From NCBI GenBank assembly GCA_963920705.1, contig OY987226.1, forward strand, positions 19,563,600-19,627,599: a stretch of 64,000 bases of DNA, written 5' to 3'. The DNA comes from Odiellus spinosus (taxonomy: Eukaryota; Arthropoda; Arachnida; Opiliones; Phalangiidae). Of the stretch, positions 24,797-35,740 are shown one piece after another. The notes under the pieces are model-generated. The model was given only the letters and a program-made list of their open reading frames with translations, was not told the DNA's origin and did no database searches. A program made the position numbers and the translations under genes. Numbering within the stretch: position 1 is the stretch's first letter; each line of letters begins with the position of its first letter.

Positions 24797-25609
24797 TTAA
24801 TTATGTTTTTTCACTTGTGAGCTACGCTCCTCCTTGATCCAAAAAGGATTCCTCGAAGGAGTAAATATATCATTCATTACCATCTCCACTTTTATCGGTG
24901 GCTTAGAGATATTATACCTCTGGTCTCCAGGCAAGACGGTAAAAATTAAAAATACCGGCGGCTCTGGAGGAACCCCTGTGAAAGTCTCTTCCATGAGCCA
25001 CGCCAAATATGCGTTATCAAAGGCAGGAGTCAATGGGATCCACATACACTTATAAATCCGAGTCCCTTCTAGGTCTTTGGTAAGGTAATTTAATTGTGCA
25101 GCAGAAAAGGGGGCATTTATGAGATACTCCAGAGCCGCCAGTTGCGTTAAATAGTTTACAAAATTTTCTGCTTCCCACGCAGCCATTGTTCTCGAGCAGG
25201 CTGGCTCACCCTTAATATTATTTTCTCCGTGGTATAATATACCCTTTCGGCAGCTTGCCTAGAGCAGCACGACTAACAGACATTTTTGGAACGGACCCAG
25301 TGTTCTTTGTGTGGTGCAGGGGTGGATGATGTCTCTGGCCTTATGGAGAGACCCTACCACCGGAGGAGTAGTGCGGCCGTCGACTCGGACTCCTCCCGAT
25401 CTCGCTACCGAAACTAATAAGTTTGTGGAATCCAAGCTGTTGCTCCCAAATTGAGGGAAAATTAATTCGTGTGGGGCATACCCCTGTTTCGTCTTCTAAA
25501 ACTTTGTATATAAATAATCTTTGACCTGAATATATAATTCTTCAGGAATTTTTTCAAGTATTTTTTCCGGAGCGAAATAATCAGCTACCCACAACAAAAT
25601 AATCGGAAT
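24797..25609 (-). pseudogene. Decayed protein-coding frame of unknown origin, 271 codons with two internal UAG stops
   Basis: One frame on the - strand runs from just after a UGA at 25610-25612 to the stop at 24797, broken only by UAG codons at 25496-25498 and 25259-25261. In this AT-rich DNA a random frame of this length should hold many more stops. The three pieces look like one soluble, aromatic- and proline-rich protein: an acidic/lysine start (KILEKIPEE), a Gly/Thr/Pro-rich middle (GGVRVDGRTTPPVVG), and an intact 129-codon end with PPEPPVFLIF and KPPIKVEMV. No transmembrane segment or signal peptide stands out. The region is richer in G+C than its surroundings. I do not recognise the family. 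An old viral (capsid-like) or transposon protein relic, or an exon of a decayed host gene, are all possible. Confidence 0.5.
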
Positions 25610-25986
25610 TCATCTCAATTGGAGTTTTCAGTCTGGCACCCCAAGAAGTATATATACTTTGTGTTTTATAGCGATACTCTATTTACGTCGTGGGAGTAAC
25701 GCTTCGGGCGCACCGCGAATGGCGATCAAAAAAATAGATATATGCGTTTTATGTACGTGTGGAGAGAGAGCCTCCTGAAAAACTAATAACTCGATCGTGA
25801 AAGGGAAAGAAAAAAAATCGCCGGGCTACCACTGAGCTGTCCACGCAATGCTCGCCGAGTTATAAACACGCGAATCCCAAAAGGAACCGCGAGGGCTGAA
25901 ATAAACTACAGCAATTCCTTATTTTTGTACGAGTAATTTTTATTCGCTTCTTCGAAAAAAAAAAAAAAAAAAAGCAACTTAGAATT

Positions 25987-26133
25987 TGAAAATATTTTCA
26001 CGCTCTCGCCTCTCGCTTCAAAAGGCCACAGGAGTTTTTCCTCGGTGGCGCGTGAAATTGATATGGTGAAAGGCGGAGCTAAAAATTATCTATATTGTAC
26101 ACGTTGACTTTAAATTAAGGATAACGTATCTAG
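25987..26133 (+). mobile_element. Hairpin element, copy 2 (diverged)
   Basis: Shares GAAAATATTTTCACGC, GTGGCGCGTGAAATT, CTATATTGTACA and TATCTAGTTC, in order, with 23518-23672. Its hairpin is badly worn. Confidence 0.55.
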
Positions 26134-26322
26134 TTCATTATTACATTTCATATATCTATGGTTCTAACGCACGACTAAAGAAGGGCAACGACTCGTAACA
26201 TTTCGTAAAAATGTTAAAACTATACCACGCAACCTGACTCGATTAGGGCCTTGCGTCAGAAATTAAAAAAATCGCCAGGCTGTTTTTACATAAGCGTGAC
26301 GTCGGTTTTACTTTTCATTTTA

Positions 26323-26495
26323 CTGAGTTCCCTTGACACTTTGGAACCGTTTTCAAACCGTTTAGAATGTTCAAATAGACCTTTTAAGATATTTTTTTTG
26401 TTGATTCTTTAATTCACGAGTAACCCCAAAATTTTATAATTTGACCTTTCCAAAACGGTTAAAAACGGTTTCAAAGTCTGTACTGTGTACGCAGC
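26323..26495 (+). mobile_element. Family B MITE
   Basis: CTTGACACTTTGGAACCG through AACGGTTTCAAAGTCTGTAC and TACGCAGC|TTA. The left outer end (GCGTTCACAC) is replaced by unrelated sequence. Confidence 0.72.
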
Positions 26496-26736
26496 TTATA
26501 ACGAAAGTAAATCGGCTTGCCCAATGTGGAAAATCTTCTAATTTGGTCAAAAAAAGTCCAAATTGGAAAATTCCAACAATAGGTAAAAACAGCATCGGGA
26601 TTCAATTCGCGAGATTGGCGCTAGATCAATTTGACATGGCCCGAATAGAGTCAGGTTGCGTGCACCTACTTTAAAATAAAATTATTATCTACAATGTTAA
26701 ACGTATAAGTTACGGAGCAGTTTGTAATATACTTTA

Positions 26737-27355
26737 GCTACGGTCACACTAGCATTTCTTAATCGTTTTGAAACGGTAAAATCAGAAATAGATGAACCGA
26801 AATTATCAACGAGCTATTCCTCTAACGCCACAGGCAAGTTCTCCGTTTCCCCTCTCTTAGACGACAGTTGTAGCCCCCTCCCCCGCGGAATTTCGCCTAG
26901 CCGAGAAACGTTGAATGCGCCACCTGGCTTGGTTTGCAGCCGTCGCTACGTGGGGCGATCAGTTTCCCAAGATCCTCCTCGGTATTTCATTGAGGCCGAG
27001 GAAGCCCATTCCCCCAGTGCTTACCCTCCCCATTCACTCCAAATAAAATGCATTTCCCAATCTAAGCTCTCGTTGATAATTTCGGTTCATCTATTTCTGG
27101 TAAAATCAAACCGATATTCAAATCGCCGGGAATCGTTATAAGAGTCACGTGTTCACGCATTATCTTTATATATCGATTCATTGTAACTTCATCTATCGGT
27201 TGATGAAACCGAATCGGTATGAAACTGGTTCCCGAAGCACTTTCGAGAAATCAAATCAAATCTATTCGATAAAAAACGGTTTCCCGTTCACACGAGTCCA
27301 GCGAAACGTTTTGAAACGGTTTAAATCGATTCTAAGGCCTAGAATGAACGCAGAT
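26737..27355 (-). mobile_element. Family C MITE split by element M
   Basis: Left part GCTACGGTCACACTAGCATT and right part ending CCTAGAATGAACGCAG are in register on both sides of the insertion at 26784-27098. Without it the copy is about 295 bp. Confidence 0.85.
26784..27098. mobile_element. Element M, 315 bp, 9-bp target duplication (MULE-like)
   Basis: A perfect 30-bp inverted terminal repeat starts AGAAATAGATGAACCGAAAT and ends with its complement. It is flanked by exact GGTAAAATC (26775-26783, 27099-27107), and the host C sequence continues across. Nine-base duplications are typical of Mutator-like elements. The interior is G+C-rich, unlike its neighbours. Confidence 0.9.
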
Positions 27356-27940
27356 ATATAGGGAAAATACGTAGACTTACGAAGTAGTTGTTCTGAAACA
27401 TTGAATGGATTTGAAGATTCCGAGGAGGGTATATTCTATACGATATTATCGCTAAGCCGCCCAACCCGCTTTTATTACGGCTCGTTTCGCGAACCGACAG
27501 ATATGTCCAGCGATTGAATACAATAGTCGCGCTGATACCGATTATAATATAACTCGGGCTATTAAATCATTTAAATTGATTTGACGTTATTGGAGATTAG
27601 GTCCGGCGGCAGCGACGGATCACGTCATACACGAAGAAGATCAATCGAAGCGTCCACTTACTATGTTCGGAATTTACACTTATAACTATACTTTCCTATA
27701 CATTATTCGAAATATTAGCGTTAATTAATGACTAGGACCGATAAATGGAACCTAGGGGGAAGAGGGGAACGCTTGTAGAAACGCCCTAAGCAGTGACATT
27801 CTAGGAGCAAAGCTTCCCATGTATTTCCTATCGGCCCCTGTAAAAGTGTTTCAACTGCCGAACAACAAGGTTCGAGGAAATGACGAACAACTGAGTAATG
27901 AAGTTGAGTTTTTGCGGGAATTAGAATTTTACAATAAAAT

Positions 27941-28872
27941 AAATTATACAAAAACGTTGTTTTGCTTCGCACTTCAAAAAAGTGCATTTATAGGTAAGAA
28001 TTTCAAACCCGTGAAGGGACAGAAATTATAAATTCACAGTGAAAGAAATATGAAAGTCACAGTCTAAGAAATCATAAAGCTATAATTATTATACAAAAAC
28101 GTTGTTTTGCTTCGTACTTCAAAAATGTGCATTTAAAGGTTAGAATTTCAAACCCGTGAAGGGACAGAAATTATAAATTCACAGTGAAAGAAATATGAAA
28201 GTCACAGTCTAAGAAATCATAAAGCTATAATTATAATAATTAATATGAATAAAAAATTTACAAAAAAATGACGTATAAATTCGGCCTATCGAAACTTTTA
28301 CTTATGTAGATTTAATGATTAGAAACTTTATAAAGAGGCGAATGTTTCCTTTTACTAACTGAAAACTGCAACCATCCATCCTAACAACTAAACATTTTAA
28401 AAACGCGGGCAGGAACTATTTGGTATTATGCTATTCTACCTTTCCACGCATAGTTGGCTTTTAGTTACCCTTACCAAGAGTGAATTCTACAACAGAATGA
28501 TTTCTGCATAATTAAAAGTTTCGATAGGCCGAATTTATACGTCATTTTTTTGTAAATTTTTTATTCATATTAATTATTATAATTATAGCTTTATGATATC
28601 TTAGACTGTGACTTTCATATTTCTTTCACTGTGAATTTATAATTTCTGTCCCTTCACGGGTTTGAAATTCTAACCTTTAAATGCACATTTTTGAAGTACG
28701 AAGCAAAACAACGTTTTTGTATAATAATTATAGCTTTATGATTTCTTAGACTGTGACTTTCATATTTCTTTCACTGTGAATTTATAATTTCTGTCCCTTC
28801 ACGGGTTTGAAATTCTTACCTATAAATGCACTTTTTTGAAGTGCGAAGCAAAACAACGTTTTTGTATAATTT
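27941..28872. mobile_element. Element G, 932-bp near-perfect palindrome with tandem units in each arm
   Basis: Arms 27941-28310 and 28503-28872 (370 bp each) are reverse complements with only a few mismatches, clustered near the inner edge. Each arm contains a unit of about 145 bp repeated twice (starting ATTATACAAAAACGTTGT), and the spacer is about 192 bp. No target duplication is evident. It could be a foldback transposon or a young inverted duplication. Confidence 0.85.
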
Positions 28873-31089
28873 GTGTTTGCTTTTGGAAAAATTAAACACT
28901 TGTAAATCAATTAACCCATTTTTTTTTAATTTAGTGGTAGGAATTAAAATTGCAAATTTACAAGTTTAAATTGAAATGATTTAATATATATGATTATTTT
29001 ATATTGTACAAACTTTATAATCGGTTATTGTTGTTCTAAATTATGGGGCCCTATAACTGTGGTTTAAGATTAAATATCCTATGGTGCACGCGACATCTTT
29101 TTTAATCTCGATCGCAGCACGTTATTCGATCTTTTTAAAAGTAAATTGATTAAGTTCTTGTTTTTGCCATATTCAAAAATATTCCCTCGAGCTCCCGCAG
29201 AACGAACACGTCAATACTCTCAGCATAAAACTATAGTTCTTAAATTTCATTTCACACAGTTTAATTCAGAAGTGCTTTCGATTTAGATGAATATTAACAT
29301 CGCTTAAGCCGTTGTTTTCATTTTGATGGTTTATACCGTTTAATTTTCATTTTTCACTTAGATTTAAAATGAAACCATTCAGTTTATTTGCCGGTTAATG
29401 AAAATTATTAACAACACTTAATAAATACTGGTCTGCCATGGTATGGTGCACCTCATGGGCTATTAGATTAATAGTTTTGACCTAATTAATTGGTACCCTT
29501 TTAAAATAGCTTTGAACTCACTCGTTTTCCTGTGAGGACGCGTTACACGACGCGCACAAATAATGGTGGACTGACGCGCACAATTAAAGATTGAAATGTA
29601 TACAGAATACTGGTCGCTGACGTCTCGTCATCGCGTGATTTCGAATCATCTGATTGCCTGGTTAGATTTTATTTTGTACATGGCGATCAAGCCTTTTTCT
29701 TACTCCGTATATTTAAACTCAATTTAAAAATTATGACCTCTCGCTTTTAAGTCTCCAGTCCAACCTCAGGATACCAGTAAGTAGGAAAATATATAATTGG
29801 TACCATGACGCGGCATACGCGGGCATGGCAACTAAAAGGAATTTAAAGTTTTCTTAAAATTGAGTACACATGGGACCGATTTATAAAAAAAAGGAAGTCC
29901 ATGTGCAAGAAGAACCATTACAACTCTAACCTCCGACCTCGCGCTAGCTAGATACGCGTATCGGAAGACCTAAAAGAAAAAACACCCTACGACTGTAATT
30001 GTTCTGGGGGGGGGGGGGGCGGAGTCTCTGCCGTTTACAAATAAAAGTATTTACGAATTAAAGGGTAGGAGTCAAAGATTTTAAAGGTTATATAAGAAAA
30101 TATAAATAAAGTCCGAATTTGCCGTTACATATAATATGATGACTCTTTCTTTGTTTCCATCCATGTATTCATCCACTACGCTTAGTTTAGAATAAGAACG
30201 ACGAAAGCGGCATAACGATGTTATACCTCAATCGCGCCATGGCTCTGGAAGATTCGCTTCAATTCCGAACTCGTCAATTATAAGAGAGAAGGGTGATACC
30301 AAGGGATTACTAGCTAAAGGGATATTGGCTAATTCGAATGATAAAATATACTAGCCTGACGTGACCTTACTAGCGTTGTTTTAATCTGCTAACTTAAAGA
30401 TAACGAAAAGTGATTACCATGAACATCCACTAAGATACTAAAATATCTACTCGAGAATTAACGAGACGATCGAGACCAGAATAAACATTAAACTTTATTA
30501 TTACAAGTATAATTCTCATAAATTCAAAGAGCCCTGCAAAAAAAGCAAACGAAGTCGTAAAAACAACATCGCGTTAAAGAACATATTTGCAAAAAACTAT
30601 GCCAAGTCCTCCGCACTGTTCCTAAGGAAACGTAAGTCTTCCTTTACTCTGCTGTCCAAGAGATGTACAGGATGATGGCCCCAGGCATCTATCCACTACT
30701 TGTCCTCTACTTGGCCTATCCTAATCCTTGAAGGCTAAGACATTCTAGGCGTCACCACGGAACTTCCACCTCTGCAGCAGGCTAGAGACGTCAACTTTTT
30801 TTTTTACACGATGTTGAACGCATGAATGACAGAGAGAGAATGTGTTCTATCCATAGGCGCAAATGACTTTTATCTCTCGAAAAACTACGTCGACTTCCCT
30901 TAAAAAACGGATTTGGCCTACTGGCGATAGGCCAACTGAAAAACGTATTTACATCCCATTGTAAGAATTGGACGACTAGTCCGAAAGCTCGTTATGTCGA
31001 ACACATGATAGTACCGAAAGTTCGAATACTCAAAAGGGGCTGACTTCGCGTCGACTGCAACTAAATCAGACTGAGACTGTTGCACTCTA
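28873..31089. other. Nothing recognised
   Basis: Over 2 kb without a repeat family or supported frame. A run of about 13 G lies near 30007, and GACGCGCACAA occurs in two near-copies around 29535-29583. Confidence 0.5.
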
Positions 31090-31215
31090 CTAACGTAACC
31101 TTACCTATAATATTATAAGAGGAATGGGTTAGAGCAAGTGTTTAACTAGTTGGAGGGATGACGTAGTTCGAGTGAATAACTAACGTAACCTTACCTAAAA
31201 TATTACAAGAAGGGC
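31090..31215 (+). repeat. Direct repeat pair, 92 bases apart
   Basis: ACTAACGTAACCTTACCTA and the next ten bases or so (AATATTA-AAGA) occur at about 31090 and 31182. Confidence 0.7.
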
Positions 31216-31281
31216 AAGGAAACAAAATGTCCTTTCGAGGTTGTGAACTATCGATAAAGATTCCACTTGAGATTATGTACA

Positions 31282-31393
31282 TGAAGATTACGGTCTATCA
31301 AGATTGTGTTGCATCGACATTATGTTCTGTCGAGATTGCGTCCCATCGAGATTATATCCCATCGATATTGTGTCCTATCGCGCGTGTGTCCAA
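31282..31393 (+). repeat. 16-bp minisatellite
   Basis: Seven diverged units of TCGAGATTATATCCCA type in strict 16-base register. Confidence 0.8.
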
Positions 31394-32098
31394 TTTTGTT
31401 CTTATATCCGTATCCTTTCTAGACTCCTTTAAATTCTGCAGCATCATTTAAATTTCCCGCCAACTTTTATAACTAAATCAATTTATTGTACGTCTGTCTC
31501 AGAGTCCATTTTCTAAGACATTTCAAAATCTCACCGTTATATACCATTTGGGCTATTGTATAATACCCAAGTTTATGTACCCTGTGGCTTATAATCATTG
31601 ATAAAAAAAATTCAATACGCACTATAAACGTTAAAAACACTGTTTTGCATTTGACTCAATACGTAGAATTCTAGGCATCGTCCTATATCTTTTAAACCAA
31701 AACATATATCGTTTGTATCTCTCGCGTTCTGCTTTATTATTTATATTTAATTAGACACAAGTTTTTTATTCAACTGCATACACCAACGTTATCTTTTTAT
31801 CCGTCTTCCTATCCAACGTAAGCAAAGCTACTGTTATTCAGTCTTAGTATTCAACATAATAAAAGTATAATAAAAATATAATAGAACACCCTTGTAAATC
31901 TAACACATTTCTCTCTTTCTAATGCAAACTCCCAATGAAACGCCGTCTTTCACGGTGTTTCAACCTTATCTACAGCTTTTGTTATCTCAGTCTTAGTATT
32001 CATCCGAAACGTATAGAAAAATATAGAGTACCCCCACGAGCCTAACACATTTTTCTCTCTCGAATGCAAACACTCAATGAAACGGACTCGCGGTCGGA

Positions 32099-32146
32099 CG
32101 AAGAAGAAGAAGAAGAAGAAGAAGAAGAAGAAGAAGAAGAAGAAGG
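32099..32146. repeat. GAA trinucleotide run
   Basis: About 15 GAA units inside H copy 1; copy 2 has about six at 33400-33420. Confidence 0.95.
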
Positions 32147-32239
32147 AGAAAACCTCAGTTATCATTGACAAAAAAGATTCCACCTCATAAGACAAATCTC
32201 CATAGACTTTTCTAATGAAATTTTGAGACACCTATAAAT

Positions 32240-32263
32240 AAAACAGGCCAGCTGGCCTGTTTT
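32240..32263. repeat. 24-bp perfect palindrome ending H copy 1
   Basis: AAAACAGGCCAG followed by its exact reverse complement, then T-rich sequence. The same 24 bases end copy 2. Confidence 0.9.
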
Positions 32264-32425
32264 TAAAATAGGTGGGTAACAGTTTTTCAGGAATTCCTAA
32301 AATTAGATACCCATATTGCCGAAAACCTAAAAATGTAAACAAGAGACCAGTATCCCTTAGTTAAAGGTTTTAAAATAACAAGTATGTGTGACATTGAAAT
32401 AAAAACACCTCTATAACAAATATGA

Positions 32426-32431
32426 TTTATT
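32426..32431 (-). terminator. AATAAA polyadenylation signal of the candidate small gene
   Basis: AATAAA on the - strand begins 15 bases after the UGA of the 64-codon frame and is followed within 30 bases by a GT-rich run (TTGTTATAGAGGTGTTTTT). AT-rich DNA yields this hexamer often, so its value lies in position. Confidence 0.35.
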
Positions 32432-32445
32432 TAGTCAAGCGTAAT

Positions 32446-32640
32446 TCACGCGATGGTTAAAATAAATATTTCCATGTATGCAATGATCAGGCTGACGATG
32501 TAGAAGTTCTTGCTCAGGGTTCCCACTTCCTCAAAGTCTTGACGCATAGCGCGGTTTTCTAGCAGGCAGGTTTCTTCATAGAATGACTTATGCAGATGAT
32601 AAGTAGATACTGCTGACAATGTGATGGTCGAGTGTTTCAT
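32446..32640 (-). CDS. Candidate small single-exon gene, 64-codon product with hydrophobic C-terminus
   Basis: The frame starts at 32640 (M-K-H-S-T-I-T-L-S) and ends in UGA at 32446. Residues 1-45 are polar and mixed (for example FYEETCLLENRAMRQDF). The last 18 or so are strongly hydrophobic (FYIVSLIIAYMEIFILTIA), which suggests a C-terminal membrane anchor. Codon third positions in the middle favour G/C (CTG, GTC, AGC, AAC, ATC), unlike the flanks. A TATAAAA box lies about 136 bases upstream and an AATAAA 15 bases after the stop, followed by a GT-rich stretch, so promoter, frame and polyadenylation signal make a compact unit. It sits between the two H repeats on the opposite strand to the features around it. 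I do not recognise a family; chance remains possible for so short a frame. Confidence 0.38.
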   Translation of the reverse strand: MKHSTITLSAVSTYHLHKSFYEETCLLENRAMRQDFEEVGTLSKNFYIVSLIIAYMEIFILTIA

Positions 32641-32775
32641 GGCACGCCAGTCAGTTAATGAAGATGAGACGCTATCCTTCCACCTTGGAGTTCAAAGTAA
32701 TGACTAACCAATACTTCCAAGTTGACGTCGAGATATTAAGCAGTCAAATGATATTGTTTCGCTGAATACCTAGCC

Positions 32776-32782
32776 TTTTATA
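32776..32782 (-). promoter_or_regulatory. TATA box of the candidate small gene
   Basis: On the - strand GGGTATAAAAGGCT is a full TATA match. An initiator-like TATTCAGC follows roughly 10-20 bases downstream, somewhat closer than the usual 30. The next ATG downstream opens the 64-codon frame. Confidence 0.4.
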
Positions 32783-32847
32783 CCCAAAGTAGGCAAGATA
32801 AAAAACGGGCCCACTAACAAAGAGTGGCCTACTGGGGGAGTGGTGTC

Positions 32848-33535
32848 CCACCGCCGATTTTTATAAACTAATGAATTAATTAAATCTGTCTCAGAGTCCA
32901 TTTTTCTAAGACATTTTGGAAATCTCATCTCTATATATCATTGAGGCTAATGTGAAATACCCTAGTTTATCTACCCTACGGTACATCATTCTAATTTTGT
33001 TAATAAAACATTATCAACAAAACATTCCGTGCGTTTCTTAGATATAGAGACTAAAAAAATAGTTTCCTTATTCCGTCTTTCGCTTTGACTAAAAAAATAG
33101 TTTCCTTATTCCGTCTTTCGCTTTAACGTTATCTAAAGTTTTTGTTATCTCAGTCGTAGTATTCAACATCAGAAAAGTATAAAAAATATAGAACACCCCA
33201 ACATTTCTCTCTCTCTCGAATGCAAACTCTGAATGAAACGCCGTCTTTCACGGGGCTTCAACGTTATCTATAAAGCTTTTGTTATCTCAGTCGAAGTATT
33301 CATCAGAAAAACATAGAAAAATATAGAGTACCCCCATGATCCTAACATATTTTTCTCTCTCGAATGCAAACTCTCAATGAAACGGACTCGCGGTCGGGAG
33401 AAGAAGAAGAAGAAGAAGAATATCTCAGTTATCAATATGACAAAGAATTCCACCTCATAAGACAAATCTCCATAGACTTTTCTAATGAAATTTTGAGACA
33501 CCTATAAATAAAACAGGCCAGCTGGCCTGTTTTTA
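32848..33535 (+). repeat. H repeat, copy 2
   Basis: About 690 bp collinear with copy 1 from CCGCC...TTTTATAAACTA to the same palindromic end. The first half is shorter and more diverged than the last 250 bp. Confidence 0.78.
33510..33533. repeat. 24-bp perfect palindrome ending H copy 2
   Basis: Identical to the palindrome at 32240 and in the same position relative to the repeat. Confidence 0.9.
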
Positions 33536-33680
33536 ATAAAATTACAATTTAAAGGGATACTTAAACTCTGGTATTTTTAATGAAGGCTGAAAATTTTGCT
33601 AGCGTTTTTAATTTTTCTTTGGTTTTTAGAAATTAAATATAAATTCAGGAATTGTTTTTTCATATTTTTGGATCAATTAT

Positions 33681-33866
33681 CCCTGCCCTTTTGGACCCAT
33701 TTTCAAATTCCCTCACTTTACCCGTACCTTTTGGGCCCATTTTCAAATCCCCTGACTTTTCGGTGACCTTTTGGGCCAATTTTCAAATCCCCTGACTTTT
33801 CGGTGACCTTTTGGGCCAATTTTCAAATTCCCTGCCCTTTTCTAACCTTTTGGGCCCATTTTCAAA
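33681..33866 (+). repeat. 40-bp tandem repeat
   Basis: Four to five units of CCTTTTGGGCCCATTTTCAA plus CCCCTGACTTTTCGGTGA. A direct repeat of ACAATTTAAAGGGATAC brackets the array. Confidence 0.85.
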
Positions 33867-34055
33867 CTCAAAAATACAATTTAAAGGGATACAGAAACGC
33901 TGTAATTTTTCTGGATTCGAGCTTTGTACCTATAAACTAACAAATCTGTGAATTTTTATTTTCGCTAAGAAAATATACGAAATTTCTTTTAAATTTAGTT
34001 TAAATGAAAATCTGAGATTTTTGGATTGTTTTTCCACGGACTTACTATATATAAA

Positions 34056-34438
34056 AGCCGCGTTCATATTAGGCCTTGGAGTCAATTCAAACAGTTTCAA
34101 AAAGTTCAGCTACATTCGTGCGAATGGAAAACGCTTTTTCTTGAATGCTTAGGGAACCAGTTTTAAATCGATTCGGGTTCAGCAATCTAAAGATTCAAAC
34201 CGATTCAAAACGTTTCACGGCAATCGTGCTAATGGAAAACCCTTTTTCTCGTAAATGCTTCGGAAACCAAATTCAAACCGATTCGTTTTCAATAACCTAC
34301 GGATGCAACTACAATAAATCAGTTTATGAAGATGATACGTGAACAGATGGTGCTTAAAACAATTCCGAGCGATTTAAATATCGGTTTAATTTTATCGATT
34401 AAAATTGATTGGTATGCGCTTGCAAGTATGAACGTAGC
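34056..34438 (+). mobile_element. Family C variant with internal duplication
   Basis: GCCGCGTTCATATTAGGCC at the left and AAGTATGAACGTAGC then TA at the right. The block from GATTCAAAC...GTTTC through the AACGCTTTTTC motif occurs twice, lengthening it to about 383 bp. Confidence 0.72.
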
Positions 34439-34840
34439 TACAATGTATAGTACGTCAGTGGGTTTCAACGGGGGGGGGGGGGGGGATGTTAAATTCTACT
34501 GGTATTTCCCAGTCCCCTTTATGTCGCTGAAATAAAAAAAAATCCTTTTAGTTTTAATGATGACATCTTTGTTCGTGCTCGATTAGCTTCCCAAGAATCC
34601 TAGCTCAAAACCACACTTGCTAAAAAAAAGTAAAATTTGTCACCGAATGAAAAATACATTTACAACAATTAATTAAGCCTTCAAACGCTTATCTACGGAT
34701 AAACTCTAAAATTTACTTAACTATTTAACTTAACTTAATTTAAACATTGAATTTTGTTTCTAAATCTCATAAATAATCGCTTAGTAGAACGGACACGCGA
34801 TGTTCATGTATACGATAAACCCGAATCATTCATAATCATG

Positions 34841-35150
34841 CTTAATCCACCAGTAAAAAAATTACAAACAAATATTTAAATAGAAATAAATTTAAAACTT
34901 ACCCGGAAAATAGGCTTAGCTGGGTTCATGGAGATCCTGAAATTCTTTGCTTTGATGGGTCAGCGACCAATCGAATGTTATTGGAAGTCTCGTGGAGATT
35001 TCGCCTTAACCATGGGCCTTTGTTCATTGGTCGCTGACCCACCAACACCAAGAAATTCTGGATCTCCATGAATTCAGCTAAGCCTATTTTCCGGGTAAGT
35101 TTGAAATTGATTTCTTGTTTAATGTTTACTGGTTGCATTTCTCAATCTAA
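34841..35150. mobile_element. Family D element, core only
   Basis: Carries both inner arms (CCGGAAAATAGGCTTAGC and GCTAAGCCTATTTTCCGGG) and the central GGTCAGCGACCAAT palindrome, but both terminal TTAAAGGGAG ends are missing. Confidence 0.78.
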
Positions 35151-35607
35151 GTAATGTGGTTATTAAGGGAAATTATATTTAACACGTTAATTAAATCGCG
35201 GTAAGATAAGTAATTAAAGTAAAAGAGACCGAATACTGATTTATATCCGATGTAGCTCTTCGCTATATAAGAACGAACTTTATTATAGAGATGAAGTTGC
35301 CAAAAGGTGAATCGCGTCCTTCTCGAAAATTGTCCCCGTGGACAGAAAAAGGGACTCGGTTTCTTCTTATCCTGTACTTTCCGCTCGCTAACTTATATAT
35401 TAAAAACAACCCGATAAACGAATCAGGAAGAGCTTTCGACGCTGGCGAAACTATATCTTCCTTTATAACGACTTAGTTTCTTACGTTAGAGATATAGAAA
35501 GTGATTGGCTTAGTACGCGACGCCAACACGGGCAGACTCGAACCACGTACACGATGTTCCGTAAAAGCGAATGAAGCCAAGGCGCGTTTCATTTCGACGT
35601 AACTAAA

Positions 35608-35740
35608 GCCGTGTTCACACTCAAGACTTTGAAAGTGTTTTTAACCGATTTTGAAAGGAAAATGAAATTTTTATCTTGATTTGATCATTCGAAACGGATT
35701 GAAATCAGTTTCCAAATCCATAGTGTGTAGTGCTCTTAAC
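35608..35740 (+). mobile_element. Family B MITE, short and diverged
   Basis: GCCGTGTTCACACTCAAGAC at the left and CCATAGTGTGTAGTGCTC at the right, with the central third deleted. Confidence 0.6.

Larger units (their letters stand above)
31455..32268 (+). repeat. H repeat, copy 1
   Basis: About 810 bp directly repeated at 32848. It contains two related subunits (each with GTTATCT...CAGTCTTAGTATTCA and CTCTC...AATGCAAAC.C..CAATGAAAC), a GAA run, and ends in a 24-bp palindrome. After TTTTTAA the two copies diverge, marking the right boundary. Confidence 0.78.

Noticed and set aside
25826..25850. tRNA-like A-box (AGCTCAGTGGTAGC) on the - strand
   Set aside because: No B-box, anticodon arm or acceptor pairing follows; at most a SINE relic.
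31950..32231. 93-codon frame with a run of Phe on the - strand
   Set aside because: The Phe run is the GAA microsatellite read backwards inside repeat H.
35535..35560. GGTTCGAGTC on the - strand, a possible tRNA T-loop
   Set aside because: The flanking bases cannot form the T-stem and no A-box lies at the right distance.
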